The notes under the pieces were generated by a model, which saw nothing but the letters and a program-made list of their open reading frames with translations, ran no database searches and had not been told where the DNA came from. Source: JAQUOA01 sp037443785 (GTDB lineage Bacteria; Bacteroidota; Ignavibacteria; UBA10030; UBA8401). From it: DNA of 64,000 bases. Position 1 is the first letter of the stretch. Every line of letters starts with the position of its first letter. This document shows positions 26,949 through 35,707 of the stretch, piece after piece. Both the position numbers and the translations under genes were made by a program. The stretch covers positions 1-64,000 of the forward strand of contig JBBINR010000011.1 in the NCBI GenBank assembly GCA_037443785.1, written 5' to 3'.

Positions 26949-26982
26949 AGAGAAAAAAAAATCGAGGAACAGCGTTGGTTCG

Positions 26983-29097
26983 CTATTGATAATAATTTTT
27001 AGCATAGTCTGAAACCATCCGATGGGTATTGTACGCTGGAATGAGTGTTGCCATTGCATGCCGAACCCGTTTCAGCCATTTTACCGGGATTCCGTTTTTG
27101 TTCCTGTCAAAAAATTCCGGTATTACGTGATTTTTCATCACGTCGTAAAGGAATTCCGCATCCTGACGGTCTTGAACATCATACGCTTCAGGTTGTTCGT
27201 CACCGCCGATTGAAAAACCGTTCGAGCCGTCATATCCTTCGCGCCACCAACCGTCCATAATGGAACAATTTAATCCGCCGTGTATGGCGATCTTTTGACC
27301 GCTGGTTCCGCTTGCTTCCAACGGGCGTCTCGGATTGTTGAGCCATACGTCGGCACCGGAAATTAAATGCCGGGCAACATTGATATCGTAATTTTCAATG
27401 AAGACAACTTTTCCGAAGAGGTTGGGATGATTGGAATACTCGATAACCTTTTGAATAAACTTTTTTCCTTCGTCATCGCGCGGGTGTGCTTTCCCCGCAA
27501 AAATAATCTGTACCGGTTTTTGATGATTGTTGAAGACGTCAAGAATTTTTTCAAAATGAGTAAAGAGCAGCGGCGCCCGCTTATATGTTGCGAAGCGACG
27601 TGCAAATCCGATCGTCAATGCATCGGGGTTAAGAATAGTTTCGTAAACGGCTGTTCCGTTTCCATAGCGAGAATGCTGCAAATGCAGGCGGCGTCGTGCA
27701 AATTCAATCAATTGCCGGCGAAGCTCGTACCGGTGTGCCCATAATTCTTCATCGGATATTTCATTGACTGCTTTTGCCCAGAACTTTTTATCAAGAAATT
27801 TTTCTTTCCAGGTTTCGCCGAATTTTGTGCCCCAGAATTTGTTTGTGGATTCATTCGACCATGTGCAGACGTGAATTCCGTTGGTAATCGAACCGATGGG
27901 AACTTTATCAGCCTTTTTAATCTCCGGGTACATAAATTTCCACATTTCACGACTTACCTGCCCGTGGAGCTCGCTGACACCGTTTGCGGTTCGTGACATT
28001 TTCAAACATAACACGGTCATGCAGAAGGGTTCATGCGGTTTTTCAGGATGTTCACTGCCGAACTTCATCAGCTCATCTAACGTCATTCCGAATGTTGGTG
28101 CTTTTGGTTCGAACACAAATTTCATCAAGTCGTAATTGAATCGGTCATGACCGGCTGGAACGGGAGTGTGGGTTGTAAAAATGCATTGTTGTTTTACACG
28201 CTCGATTGCTTTTGGCAATGGAGTTCCTTTTTCAATTTCTTCTTTTAATAATTGAAGTGTGAGAAATGCCGAGTGTCCTTCATTCATGTGGAATGTCGAT
28301 GGGTGAATATCCATTGCGCGAAGCATCTTCACACCCCCGACGCCGAGAACAATTTCCTGTGCAATACGCGTTGTGGAATCACCGCCGTAGACGTGCGCCG
28401 TGATGTCACGGAATCGTTCTTCATTTTCAGGTAAATTTGTATCAAGAAGAAGAACAACACTTCGGCCAACGGCTAGTTTGCGGGCAACAAATTTTACGTC
28501 ACTGAATCCGATTCGCACGGTGCAAACAATCGGATGTCCCTTTTTATCAACGACCAAGTCGGTCGGCTGCTTTTTGTAATCGATTCCAACGTATTGTTCG
28601 TGCTGCCAGCCGTCAACCGAAATTCGCTGTTCAAAATATCCTTCGCGATAAAAAAGACTGATGCCGACAAATGGAAGACCGAGGTCGCTTGCAGATTTTG
28701 TATGATCGCCGGCGAGAATTCCAAGGCCGCCTGAGTAGATACGGACGCTCTCATGAAATCCGAATTCAGCACTGAAATAGGCGATAGTACCTTTAATATG
28801 TTTTGCATGCTGCGATGCCCACGTGGATTTATTTTTCATGTACGCATCGAAATTATCCAATACAGTCTGAACTCTCTTCGCAAAATCCGGATTGCCGAGC
28901 CGCGCGTTAAGTTCGTTTACAGAAATATCTGCCAACAACGCCCATGCGTTATGGTTTGTTTTCGTCCACAACTCGGGAGATAATTCACGAAAGATTGCTT
29001 GTGCTCCAATGTCCCACGTCCACCAAAGATTTTTCGATAATGAAAAAAGCCCTTCCACAAGAGAATGAACAGATGCCGCATTTTTTTTTGTTGCCAT
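26983..29097 (-). CDS. glgP: Alpha-glucan (glycogen/maltodextrin) phosphorylase
   Basis: 704 residues of the GT35 phosphorylase family, releasing glucose-1-phosphate from alpha-1,4-glucans. The N-terminus has the short-form domain (LSKNLWWTWD), the body has SAEFGFHESVRIYSGGLGILAGDH, and the C-terminal PLP-lysine site reads E-A-S-G-T-S-G-Q-K, with DGWWREGYDG beyond. The length fits the compact bacterial subclass rather than the 800-residue enzymes. ATG at 29097 follows AAGGA; a TTG directly before it is also in frame. Upstream on the same strand lie sixA and add. Confidence 0.95.
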   Translation of the reverse strand: MATKKNAASVHSLVEGLFSLSKNLWWTWDIGAQAIFRELSPELWTKTNHNAWALLADISVNELNARLGNPDFAKRVQTVLDNFDAYMKNKSTWASQHAKHIKGTIAYFSAEFGFHESVRIYSGGLGILAGDHTKSASDLGLPFVGISLFYREGYFEQRISVDGWQHEQYVGIDYKKQPTDLVVDKKGHPIVCTVRIGFSDVKFVARKLAVGRSVVLLLDTNLPENEERFRDITAHVYGGDSTTRIAQEIVLGVGGVKMLRAMDIHPSTFHMNEGHSAFLTLQLLKEEIEKGTPLPKAIERVKQQCIFTTHTPVPAGHDRFNYDLMKFVFEPKAPTFGMTLDELMKFGSEHPEKPHEPFCMTVLCLKMSRTANGVSELHGQVSREMWKFMYPEIKKADKVPIGSITNGIHVCTWSNESTNKFWGTKFGETWKEKFLDKKFWAKAVNEISDEELWAHRYELRRQLIEFARRRLHLQHSRYGNGTAVYETILNPDALTIGFARRFATYKRAPLLFTHFEKILDVFNNHQKPVQIIFAGKAHPRDDEGKKFIQKVIEYSNHPNLFGKVVFIENYDINVARHLISGADVWLNNPRRPLEASGTSGQKIAIHGGLNCSIMDGWWREGYDGSNGFSIGGDEQPEAYDVQDRQDAEFLYDVMKNHVIPEFFDRNKNGIPVKWLKRVRHAMATLIPAYNTHRMVSDYAKNYYQ

Positions 29098-29183
29098 CAA
29101 ATGAACGTCCTTATTTGATTATAAAAAGAATGGAATTTCTGTTCTAAGAAACCGAAAAAATGGTTCAAATTCCATTGAAAAAT

Positions 29184-29672
29184 TTAATACCTGAAGGATC
29201 GCATCAACTCATTCGTTGAAAGCCACAATAACTTTCCTGATCCTCGACCGATTGAGCCTTCAGTTTCCACATAAGCAAGACTGGTCGTTTTCATAACGAT
29301 CTGCGATTGTTCGGTACCGCTGATCAGTTGCGAAATACATCGGCTGGCAAACGGCTCATGAGTAACAAGGAGTATGCGGCTGTCGTTGGTATGATGCCTA
29401 ATCTCCTCAAATAAATTTCGCGGATCGGATTCCGGAGTGAGATGATCGGTTGGGTGGATTTTCAACTGAGGGAAATAATTTTTTAGAATCTCAGCGGTTT
29501 GCTGTGCGCGAATAATTGGGCTTGAATAGATGTGTGAAAATGAAATTCCGAGTTTTAAACAATATTTAGCGGCCGTGTCTGCGGATTCAATCCCGATTTT
29601 CGTTAAGACTCGCTCGGAATCACCGAGCGGAGTAAACGCGGCTTCGCCATGTCGAAGAAAATATAAATGCAT
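29184..29672 (-). CDS. sixA: Phosphohistidine phosphatase SixA family
   Basis: 162-residue histidine phosphatase with the catalytic R-H-G motif at the N-terminus (YFLRHGEAAF), the SSPIIRAQQTAE segment and the second catalytic His in LLVTHEPF. Its size matches SixA, which removes phosphate from His in phosphorelay or phosphotransferase proteins. It starts four bases after the end of add, so the pair is co-transcribed. Confidence 0.9.
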   Translation of the reverse strand: MHLYFLRHGEAAFTPLGDSERVLTKIGIESADTAAKYCLKLGISFSHIYSSPIIRAQQTAEILKNYFPQLKIHPTDHLTPESDPRNLFEEIRHHTNDSRILLVTHEPFASRCISQLISGTEQSQIVMKTTSLAYVETEGSIGRGSGKLLWLSTNELMRSFRY

Positions 29673-29676
29673 GATT

Positions 29677-30759
29677 TTAATGTAATGAATTTTTAGCAGC
29701 CGTATATCCCGGTTTCAGGATATCATAAATAATCTTAATGCGGTCTTTGTACGGAATAAAGGCGCTCTTCATGGCATTGATTGTGATCTTTTCTAGATTC
29801 TCGAGCGTCAATCCGTAATACTTGTGTGCCAGGAAATATTCATCTGTCAAGGTTATGCCGCTCATCAATCGGTCGTCGGTATTGAGCGTTACTCTGAATT
29901 TATATTTATGATAGATGGGGAATGGATGTTCTTCAAAACTTCTCACGGCGCCTGTGTGAAGATTACTTGTCAGGCAAATTTCGATCGGAATGCGTTTATC
30001 GAGAACATACTGAGCCAGGGTCCCCATGCTCAACACTTCGCCATCTTTTACTTTCATATCTTCGATGAGCCTGGTGCCGTGGCCGATGCGATGAGCGCCG
30101 CACCATTGAATTGCCTGCCAGATCGATTCTTTGCCGAATGCTTCTCCCGCGTGAATTGTGATATTAAAATTTTCGCGTTGAATATAGTGGAACGCATCGA
30201 CATGCTTCTTCGGAGGATATCCGCCTTCTTCACCCGCAAGGTCAAAACCGATCACGCCCTGATTGCGAAATTCAACGGCAAGTTCGGCAACCTCTTGTGA
30301 AACGGCCGGTTCCATATGGCGCATCGCGCAAATGAGTACGCCGTAATGAACGCCGAAATCATTTTTCCCGCGCTCCAAACCTTTGAGAACAGATTTTACG
30401 ACACGAGACGTTGAAAGGCCTTTCCCGGTATGAAACATCGGAGCAAAGCGTGTTTCGAAATATACGACGCCGTCTCTTTTCATGTCTTCAACGGTTTCGT
30501 ATGCCACGCGTTCCAATGCTTCTTCAGTCTGCATCACACCGCAGGTATGCTCAAATCCTTCAAGAAAAAGAGGAAGGCTTCCGCGCTGCGCTCCGCGTTG
30601 AAACCACTGATCCAATTCACCGGGATCGTTCGTTGGCAGTTTGCTGTATTTTTGGTCTTTAGCGAGTTCAATGACGGTTTTGGGCCGAACGCCGCCGTCG
30701 AGATGATCGTGAAGGAGAACTTTGGGAATGGTGCGCAAGAAATCTTTTGTAAGTGTCAT
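29677..30759 (-). CDS. add: Adenosine deaminase
   Basis: 360 residues of the adenosine/AMP deaminase fold, hydrolysing adenosine to inosine. Zinc-site motif L-H-D-H-L-D-G near the start, then GFDLAGEEGGYP, HAGEAFGKESI, R-I-G-H-G-T and the late LNTDDRLMSG (zinc Asp) are all present. The ATG at 30759 is chosen because the upstream extension lacks family residues. Promoter at 30800-30828; sixA follows directly. Confidence 0.95.
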   Translation of the reverse strand: MTLTKDFLRTIPKVLLHDHLDGGVRPKTVIELAKDQKYSKLPTNDPGELDQWFQRGAQRGSLPLFLEGFEHTCGVMQTEEALERVAYETVEDMKRDGVVYFETRFAPMFHTGKGLSTSRVVKSVLKGLERGKNDFGVHYGVLICAMRHMEPAVSQEVAELAVEFRNQGVIGFDLAGEEGGYPPKKHVDAFHYIQRENFNITIHAGEAFGKESIWQAIQWCGAHRIGHGTRLIEDMKVKDGEVLSMGTLAQYVLDKRIPIEICLTSNLHTGAVRSFEEHPFPIYHKYKFRVTLNTDDRLMSGITLTDEYFLAHKYYGLTLENLEKITINAMKSAFIPYKDRIKIIYDILKPGYTAAKNSLH

Positions 30760-30799
30760 AACAGGATTTGAAAATGAGTAAATAGAATTCTTGCATGAC

Positions 30800-30828
30800 A
30801 AGATACGCAGGAGTGATACGATATGCAA
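30800..30828 (-). promoter_or_regulatory. Promoter for add-sixA
   Basis: Minus strand TTGCAT, 17 bp, TATCTT, 40 bp upstream of the add start. Confidence 0.65.
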
Positions 30829-30845
30829 GAAAGTGGAACAAAGTT

Positions 30846-30874
30846 TTGACATTGTACGTCAATACAAGTATTTT
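30846..30874 (+). promoter_or_regulatory. Promoter for the amino-acid permease gene
   Basis: TTGACA, 17 bp, TATTTT, divergent from the add promoter and about 36 bp before the start codon. Confidence 0.65.
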
Positions 30875-30909
30875 GTTCACATTCATTTCACAAGAGGGAA
30901 AAGCATTCC

Positions 30910-32814
30910 ATGCAGGATATCTTTCGGAAAAAAAATGTTGCACAGATTCTTCGCGATGCGGAAGCCATCGATCGCGAGCATGGCTCGCTGAAAAAAAATC
31001 TCACCGTTAAAGACCTGACGGCGTTCGGCATTGCCGCCATCATCGGTGCGGGAATCTTCAGCACCATCGGTAATGCAAGTTACTCCGGCGGGCCGGCAGT
31101 GATTTTCCTTTTCATTTTTACCGCCATTGCGTGCACGTTTTCGGCGTTTGCCTATGCGGAATTTGCGTCGATGATTCCTGTTGCGGGAAGTGCCTACACC
31201 TATTCGTACGTTGCGTTCGGAGAATTGGTGGCGTGGATCATCGGATGGGATCTGCTGATGGAATATGCGATCGGGAATATTGCCGTTGCCATTTCATGGT
31301 CAGATTATTTTACCAGTCTCCTTGCAACGATTGGATTTAAAATGCCTGATTACTTAACGATGGATTTCTTGAGCGCATGGCGTGGATTTGAAAATGTTTC
31401 AGCACAATTGCAAAGCGGTACACCATTCAACAGCATTCCGGAATTACTTCAAAGTTCATATTTCGCATGGCAAAATGCGCCCCAAATATTTGGCCTCCAC
31501 ATGGTGTTTGACCTTCCTGCTTTGGTGATTACATTTTTTATTACATGGTTAGTGTACGTCGGCATCAAAGAATCGAAGCAAGCGAGCAATACCATGGTGC
31601 TGATAAAACTTGCCGTTATCATTCTTGTTATCGGCGTTGGCGCAATGTATGTCGATACAAAACATTGGTCGCCGTTTGTGCCGAACGGTATTACCGGCGT
31701 GCTGAAAGGAGTCTCTGCCGTATTTTTTGCGTACATCGGATTCGATGCAATCTCAACAACGGCGGAAGAGTGCAATAATCCGCAGAGAGATCTGCCGCGG
31801 GGAATGTTCTATTCGATCATTATCTGCACGGTGTTGTATGTTGCCATTGCGTTGGTGTTGACCGGTATGGTAAAATACAATGAACTCAATGTCGGTGACC
31901 CATTAGCATACGCGTTTCAAAAAGCAGGATTGAATTTTATTTCCGGCGTGATTGCCATCAGCGCCGTGATTGCGATGGCAAGTGTGCTGCTGGTATTTCA
32001 ACTCGGACAGCCGAGAATTTGGATGAGCATGAGCAGAGACGGATTGCTGCCGAAGATTTTTTCGCGCATTCATCCGAAGCATCGCACGCCGTCATTCTCT
32101 ACAATCCTTACCGGATTTGTTGTTGCCGTGCCGGCGTTGTTCATGAATCTTACGGAGGTTACGGATTTAACGAGCATCGGGACATTATTTGCGTTTGTGC
32201 TGGTATGCGGGGGAGTGATACAATTGCAGGCGTCCAACATTCAGGTAGAACGAAAATTCAAGACACCGTATATCAATTCAAAATATATTGTGCCGGTGCT
32301 GTTCGTTGCCGCTGCTGCTTCGTTCATGATGTTTGATCGAACCGATGTGATGGACTTTGTGTACGGAAGGGAAGTGCGAAGTGCGGATGAAATAACGGCA
32401 ACTCTCACTCCTGCCGAAAAGAATGTTTTAATGACGGAGTACGGACAACAGCATCGCTCTGATGCATCGCAAATTTCTTCTCCCGATCAATTCATCAAAA
32501 GCTTGGACGAAAAAGAATTGGATTCACTCCTGCATCAATCGCCTCTTCCTGAGCAGAAAATTTTTCACTCCGGATTCGATGTGTGGAAACACAATATTCC
32601 TCTCTGGCTGTTCTTTGTCATTACCACAGTGATTGCGGTGGAATGCTTTAGAAAAAATCATTCGCTCATTCCGGTGCTTGGATTAATCAGCTGTCTCTAT
32701 TTAATGTCGCAGTTGGGAATTACAAACTGGATGCGGTTTCTGTTGTGGCTGGTGATCGGACTGACAATTTATTTTACCTACGGAAGATTCCACAGCAAAC
32801 TGAAAGAAAAATAA
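30910..32814 (+). CDS. APC-family amino-acid permease
   Basis: 634-residue permease of the APC superfamily, closest in pattern to cationic amino-acid transporters. The signature of helix 1 (FGIAAIIGAGIFSTIGNAS) and helix 6 (VSAVFFAYIGFDAISTTAEE) are clear, and 12 or more helices are predicted. Unusual is a hydrophilic insert of about 85 residues (near 475-560, from DRTDVMDFVYGREV to FDVWKHN) between two late helices. Substrate is not determined. Confidence 0.93.
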   Translation: MQDIFRKKNVAQILRDAEAIDREHGSLKKNLTVKDLTAFGIAAIIGAGIFSTIGNASYSGGPAVIFLFIFTAIACTFSAFAYAEFASMIPVAGSAYTYSYVAFGELVAWIIGWDLLMEYAIGNIAVAISWSDYFTSLLATIGFKMPDYLTMDFLSAWRGFENVSAQLQSGTPFNSIPELLQSSYFAWQNAPQIFGLHMVFDLPALVITFFITWLVYVGIKESKQASNTMVLIKLAVIILVIGVGAMYVDTKHWSPFVPNGITGVLKGVSAVFFAYIGFDAISTTAEECNNPQRDLPRGMFYSIIICTVLYVAIALVLTGMVKYNELNVGDPLAYAFQKAGLNFISGVIAISAVIAMASVLLVFQLGQPRIWMSMSRDGLLPKIFSRIHPKHRTPSFSTILTGFVVAVPALFMNLTEVTDLTSIGTLFAFVLVCGGVIQLQASNIQVERKFKTPYINSKYIVPVLFVAAAASFMMFDRTDVMDFVYGREVRSADEITATLTPAEKNVLMTEYGQQHRSDASQISSPDQFIKSLDEKELDSLLHQSPLPEQKIFHSGFDVWKHNIPLWLFFVITTVIAVECFRKNHSLIPVLGLISCLYLMSQLGITNWMRFLLWLVIGLTIYFTYGRFHSKLKEK

Positions 32815-32883
32815 GAAGGATGAATGATGAAAGAGAAGGGAGGCGCACGTGTTGGTTATGCCACAGCAATCACGTGTTTTGAT

Positions 32884-32930
32884 TTACTTCGATGAAGATT
32901 GTTTCGCTAAAGAACGGCTCGCAATGACAG
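32884..32930 (-). repeat. TGTCATTGCGAG-type dispersed repeat
   Basis: On the minus strand the sequence begins CTGTCATTGCGAG and ends GAAACAATCTTCATC. It shares its ends with the repeat at 41304-41402. It lies within the 3' end of the ferredoxin reading frame. Confidence 0.55.
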
Positions 32931-33171
32931 GTTTTTTGGATTGTGCGATTTTTTCCACTTGAATAATATTGGTAGGACACATTTTTTCTGCAATGCGGTT
33001 CACGTCAAGTTCATCGTCGCCTACGATCACCGTGGTAATGCTTCGTTTTTCTTTTCCGCCGATGAGGACGCTCTTGCCATCCTTCTTTGACATGCGCCAG
33101 CGGTCAGGCGCTGTTTCAACGCAGGCATTACAGCCGATGCATTTATTTCGGAAATGGGTTATACGAATCAT
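32884..33171 (-). CDS. 4Fe-4S single-cluster ferredoxin
   Basis: 95 residues. The N-terminal half has one [4Fe-4S]-type motif, C-I-G-C-N-A-C, with the fourth Cys in MCPTNII, as in Bacillus-like monocluster ferredoxins. It would carry single electrons in the cytoplasm. The start at 33171 gives the family N-terminus (MIRITHF). The last 14 or so codons (VIASRSLAKQSSSK) come from a dispersed repeat, so the native stop was probably earlier. It lies downstream of the U32 gene on the same strand (119-bp gap), so the U32 protein may use it. Confidence 0.85.
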   Translation of the reverse strand: MIRITHFRNKCIGCNACVETAPDRWRMSKKDGKSVLIGGKEKRSITTVIVGDDELDVNRIAEKMCPTNIIQVEKIAQSKKPVIASRSLAKQSSSK

Positions 33172-33290
33172 ACCATGAGTATCGTCATTCTGAGTCCGGC
33201 AATTTTTTTTTTGCGAGACGAAGAATCCATCACCATGGATATTTCGATTCGTTCGCGCAACGCGAACTTCGCTCACTATGACATTTTCAA

Positions 33291-34529
33291 TTATTTATTC
33301 TCAACAAGCTTGTAAAGCGAATCGGACGGACGCATCGTTTCTTGTAAGGGGAAGGTCACTTCGTCTCCTTTCACGGCGCGCTGCACCGGTGTATCGTTTA
33401 CTTGCAGTTCACTAATGGTCGCGCGAATATATCCTGTTGTTGGCCCGGTAATAATAATTTCATCGCCCACATCGAGCGACTGCGCTTCCATTTTGAAGTG
33501 CGCAATCTTCGGCTTGGGAAAATAATTCATTCCTTTTGCCACGTACACTTTTCGTTTTGTCGCCTGCGAATCGACGGTGTTCGACCATTCGCCGAGCGTT
33601 CTTCCGAGATAGTAGCCGTCCCAGAATCCGCGGTTGTACACCGTGGCAAGTTCATTTTTCCACTGAACAATTTTTTCTTTCGTGTACGTTCCATCGGCGA
33701 GCGCATCAACCGCTTCGCGGTAGCATTTTGTGGCTGTATAAACATAATCGGCAGCGCGCCCGCGTCCTTCGATCTTCAGGACGGAGACACCGGCATCGAC
33801 AATCTTATCGAGAAAATCTATTGTGCAAAGGTCTTTGGCAGACATGATGTATTCGTTGTCGATCTCCAATTCGTACCCGGTCTCTTTGTCGGTGACGATA
33901 TAATCGCGCCGGCAGTTTTGAATGCAGGCACCGCGATTTGCCGAAGAAAAATGTGTGTGCAAACTTAAGTAGCATTTTCCGGAGACCGCCATGCAGAGTG
34001 CGCCGTGTGCAAAGATTTCGATTTGAATCAGCTTGCCTGACGGTCCGCAGATATTTTGACGTTTGATCTCGCGCGTAATGTCGGCGACTTGCGACAGCGA
34101 AAGCTCGCGCGCAAGCACCATCACATCGGCGAAGGTAGAGAAGAATTCCACAGTTTCGATATTGGTGACGTTTGCCTGCGTGGAAATATGCACTTCCATA
34201 TTTTTTTTCTTCGCATACATCAGCACGGCATGGTCGGCGGCGATGATGGCGGTGATGCCGGCCTCTTTTGCGGCGTCGACAATGTCGCGCATCAATCGCA
34301 GATCGTGATCGTACAGAATGGTGTTGAGCGTGATGTACGATTTTGCATTGTGTTCAGCACAGAGCGTAGCCACTTTTTTCAGATCATCCGTTGTGAAATT
34401 GTTGGACGACTTGGCACGCATGTTCAATTGCTCGACGCCGAAGTAAATGGAATTTGCGCCGGCTTTCAATGCCGATGAGAGCGCTTCCCACGATCCGGCG
34501 GGAGCCATGATTTCGATTTGGTTATTCAT
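33291..34529 (-). CDS. Peptidase U32 family protein (TrhP/YegQ-like)
   Basis: 412 residues of the U32 family, whose well-studied members modify RNA (for example 5-hydroxyuridine in tRNA) rather than cut protein. The N-terminus E-I-M-A-P-A-G-S-W-E-A-L and the family signature E-I-F-A-H-G-A-L-C-M-A-V-S-G-K-C are present. Four Cys residues are visible (C-x6-C, then G-A-C-I-Q-N-C-R-R), consistent with a metal or iron-sulfur site. The C-terminal extension carries a beta-barrel-like domain. The neighbouring ferredoxin supports a redox role. The exact subfamily is uncertain. Confidence 0.88.
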   Translation of the reverse strand: MNNQIEIMAPAGSWEALSSALKAGANSIYFGVEQLNMRAKSSNNFTTDDLKKVATLCAEHNAKSYITLNTILYDHDLRLMRDIVDAAKEAGITAIIAADHAVLMYAKKKNMEVHISTQANVTNIETVEFFSTFADVMVLARELSLSQVADITREIKRQNICGPSGKLIQIEIFAHGALCMAVSGKCYLSLHTHFSSANRGACIQNCRRDYIVTDKETGYELEIDNEYIMSAKDLCTIDFLDKIVDAGVSVLKIEGRGRAADYVYTATKCYREAVDALADGTYTKEKIVQWKNELATVYNRGFWDGYYLGRTLGEWSNTVDSQATKRKVYVAKGMNYFPKPKIAHFKMEAQSLDVGDEIIITGPTTGYIRATISELQVNDTPVQRAVKGDEVTFPLQETMRPSDSLYKLVENK

Positions 34530-34586
34530 GGGTATAAGATACGGATTGCGAATTATTTTGCCAAATGTGCAGGCAGTATGCTAAGT

Positions 34587-34708
34587 GTCATTCTGACTCT
34601 GAGCGCAGCGAAGAGGAAGAATCCGGCTGCGTACCGGACACTTATTTTTTTTCGCCGCTGCAACCAGATTCTTCGTCCCGATTGAAAAGCATCGAGACTC
34701 AGAATGAC
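34587..34708. repeat. 122-bp palindromic MITE-like element
   Basis: Begins GTCATTCTGA and ends TCAGAATGAC, perfect 10-bp terminal inverted repeats. Each arm continues to a GAAGAATC(C/T)GG(C/T)TGC block, so the element is two inverted copies of one unit. No coding capacity. Confidence 0.7.
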
Positions 34709-34814
34709 AAAGGTTTTCGGATTATACTTTGAGTCATTTCCCGGCAAACGGATTGCACTACTGAGAATTATATGATACATTTTTACGAACAAGGTATGAA
34801 AAGGAGAGAACTGC

Positions 34815-35321
34815 ATGAAGCGTGACACCCCTGAACGAACATTAGATACAACAAGCCCGTTTCGTTTTTTGCTGTATGTTCCCGTGCCGTGGGTTTTTGT
34901 CCTTGCCTATCTTGTCGGCGCGGGACTGAACATGCTTTTTTCCGTGAGCATCCAATCTCCCGATGCTGCTCGCACCTGGTTTGCCGGCGGCATCGTTCTC
35001 TTCGTGATTGGCGGCGTGCTTGCCGGGTGGAGTCTTGCAATTTTTCACAAAGCAAAAACGACCACTACGCCGGGAGAAAAATCTGCAGAGCTGGTGATGA
35101 AAGGGCCGTACCGCTTCAGCCGCAACCCGATGTATGTGAGCTTGACGCTTTGCTACCTTGGCGAAGCGGGACTGCTTGTGCAGGTTACTCCGCTCATTAT
35201 GCTGGTGCTCACGCTGGCGTACATCCATTGGGTTGTTATTCCGATTGAAGAGAAGCGGTTGAAAGAAGTTTTTGCAGAAACCTATGAAGCGTATTGCACG
35301 AAAGTTCGGCGGTGGCTGTAG
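34815..35321 (+). CDS. Isoprenylcysteine/phospholipid methyltransferase-family (ICMT/PEMT) membrane protein
   Basis: 168 residues with about four helices and the C-terminal signature of the ICMT/PEMT fold: M-K-G-P-Y-R-F-S-R-N-P-M-Y-V-S followed by E-E-K-R-L-K-E-V-F-x-E-x-Y. These membrane enzymes transfer methyl from S-adenosylmethionine to lipid or isoprenyl groups. AAGGAGAG lies upstream of the ATG. Substrate unknown. Confidence 0.88.
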   Translation: MKRDTPERTLDTTSPFRFLLYVPVPWVFVLAYLVGAGLNMLFSVSIQSPDAARTWFAGGIVLFVIGGVLAGWSLAIFHKAKTTTTPGEKSAELVMKGPYRFSRNPMYVSLTLCYLGEAGLLVQVTPLIMLVLTLAYIHWVVIPIEEKRLKEVFAETYEAYCTKVRRWL

Positions 35322-35391
35322 CAAAACACTCGTTGCAATTCCTCTCCATTTTCTTTAAACTGCACAAGAAATTTTTAGGAGCACCAATAAA

Positions 35392-35477
35392 CGTCATCCC
35401 GAAGCTTGAATAAAAACATTTCAAGGCAGGTTTATTTTGGGATCTATAAAAGATGCTGAACCGAGTTCAGCATGACG
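35392..35477. repeat. 86-bp palindromic repeat
   Basis: Begins CGTCATCCCGAA and ends TTCAGCATGACG (imperfect inverted ends). The arms contain GATC-type blocks in the middle. Similar in layout to the 34587 element. Confidence 0.55.
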
Positions 35478-35530
35478 AACATAAAAAAACATATAACAAT
35501 TTTTAACATAGCGTAGTCAGACGACTATCT

Positions 35531-35640
35531 TGCTCTAAAACCTGAGAATTTTTAAGCACTCAAGATAGATGTCAGCCACGCCCGAAAGGGCGCGGGCTGA
35601 TGTTTTCTTTGAGTGCGGGCGCTCTCAGGTGCCTTGAGCA
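35531..35640 (+). ncRNA. Candidate structured RNA upstream of mod
   Basis: A 110-nt stretch folds into one long stepped hairpin. The stems are TGCTC/GAGCA, CCTGAGA/TCTCAGG, GCACTCAA/TTGAGTGC (perfect), TCAGCC/GGCTGA and CGCCC/GGGCG, with a GAAA tetraloop at the top. Asymmetric bulges of 4-8 nt separate them. It is GC-richer than its surroundings. It could be a free ncRNA (a 6S-like outline is one option) or a leader element of the downstream mod gene. Family not recognised. Confidence 0.45.
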
Positions 35641-35689
35641 GAGAAACATTGGTTTCGCGCCTTTTGTTTTTCTGATAGACTAAAACTGC

Positions 35690-35705
35690 GCCTCTGATTT
35701 GAGGC
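35690..35705 (+). promoter_or_regulatory. Hairpin covering the mod ribosome-binding site
   Basis: GCCTC (35690-35694) pairs with GAGGC (35701-35705) around TGATTT. The right arm contains the GAGG ribosome site, three bases before the ATG at 35708. Confidence 0.45.
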
Positions 35706-35707
35706 AT

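Larger units (their letters stand above)
26404..26982. other. 579-bp gap with one small reading frame and a terminator
   Basis: Apart from the 51-codon frame at 26571-26726 and the hairpin at 26914-26948, I see no gene, tRNA or repeat. 26404-26570 and 26727-26913 hold nothing I can interpret. Confidence 0.5.

Noticed and set aside
34842..35324. 160-codon frame opposite the ICMT-like gene
   Set aside because: Fully antisense to a gene with clear family motifs; composition is that of a shadow frame.
35528..35545. GGTTTTAGAGC on the minus strand, similar to the start of Cas9 repeat RNA
   Set aside because: A single copy only, inside the stem of the folded region; no cas gene or spacer array in the window.
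35699..35707. TTG start for mod three codons earlier
   Set aside because: The ATG at 35708 directly follows GAGG; the TTG would overlap that site.
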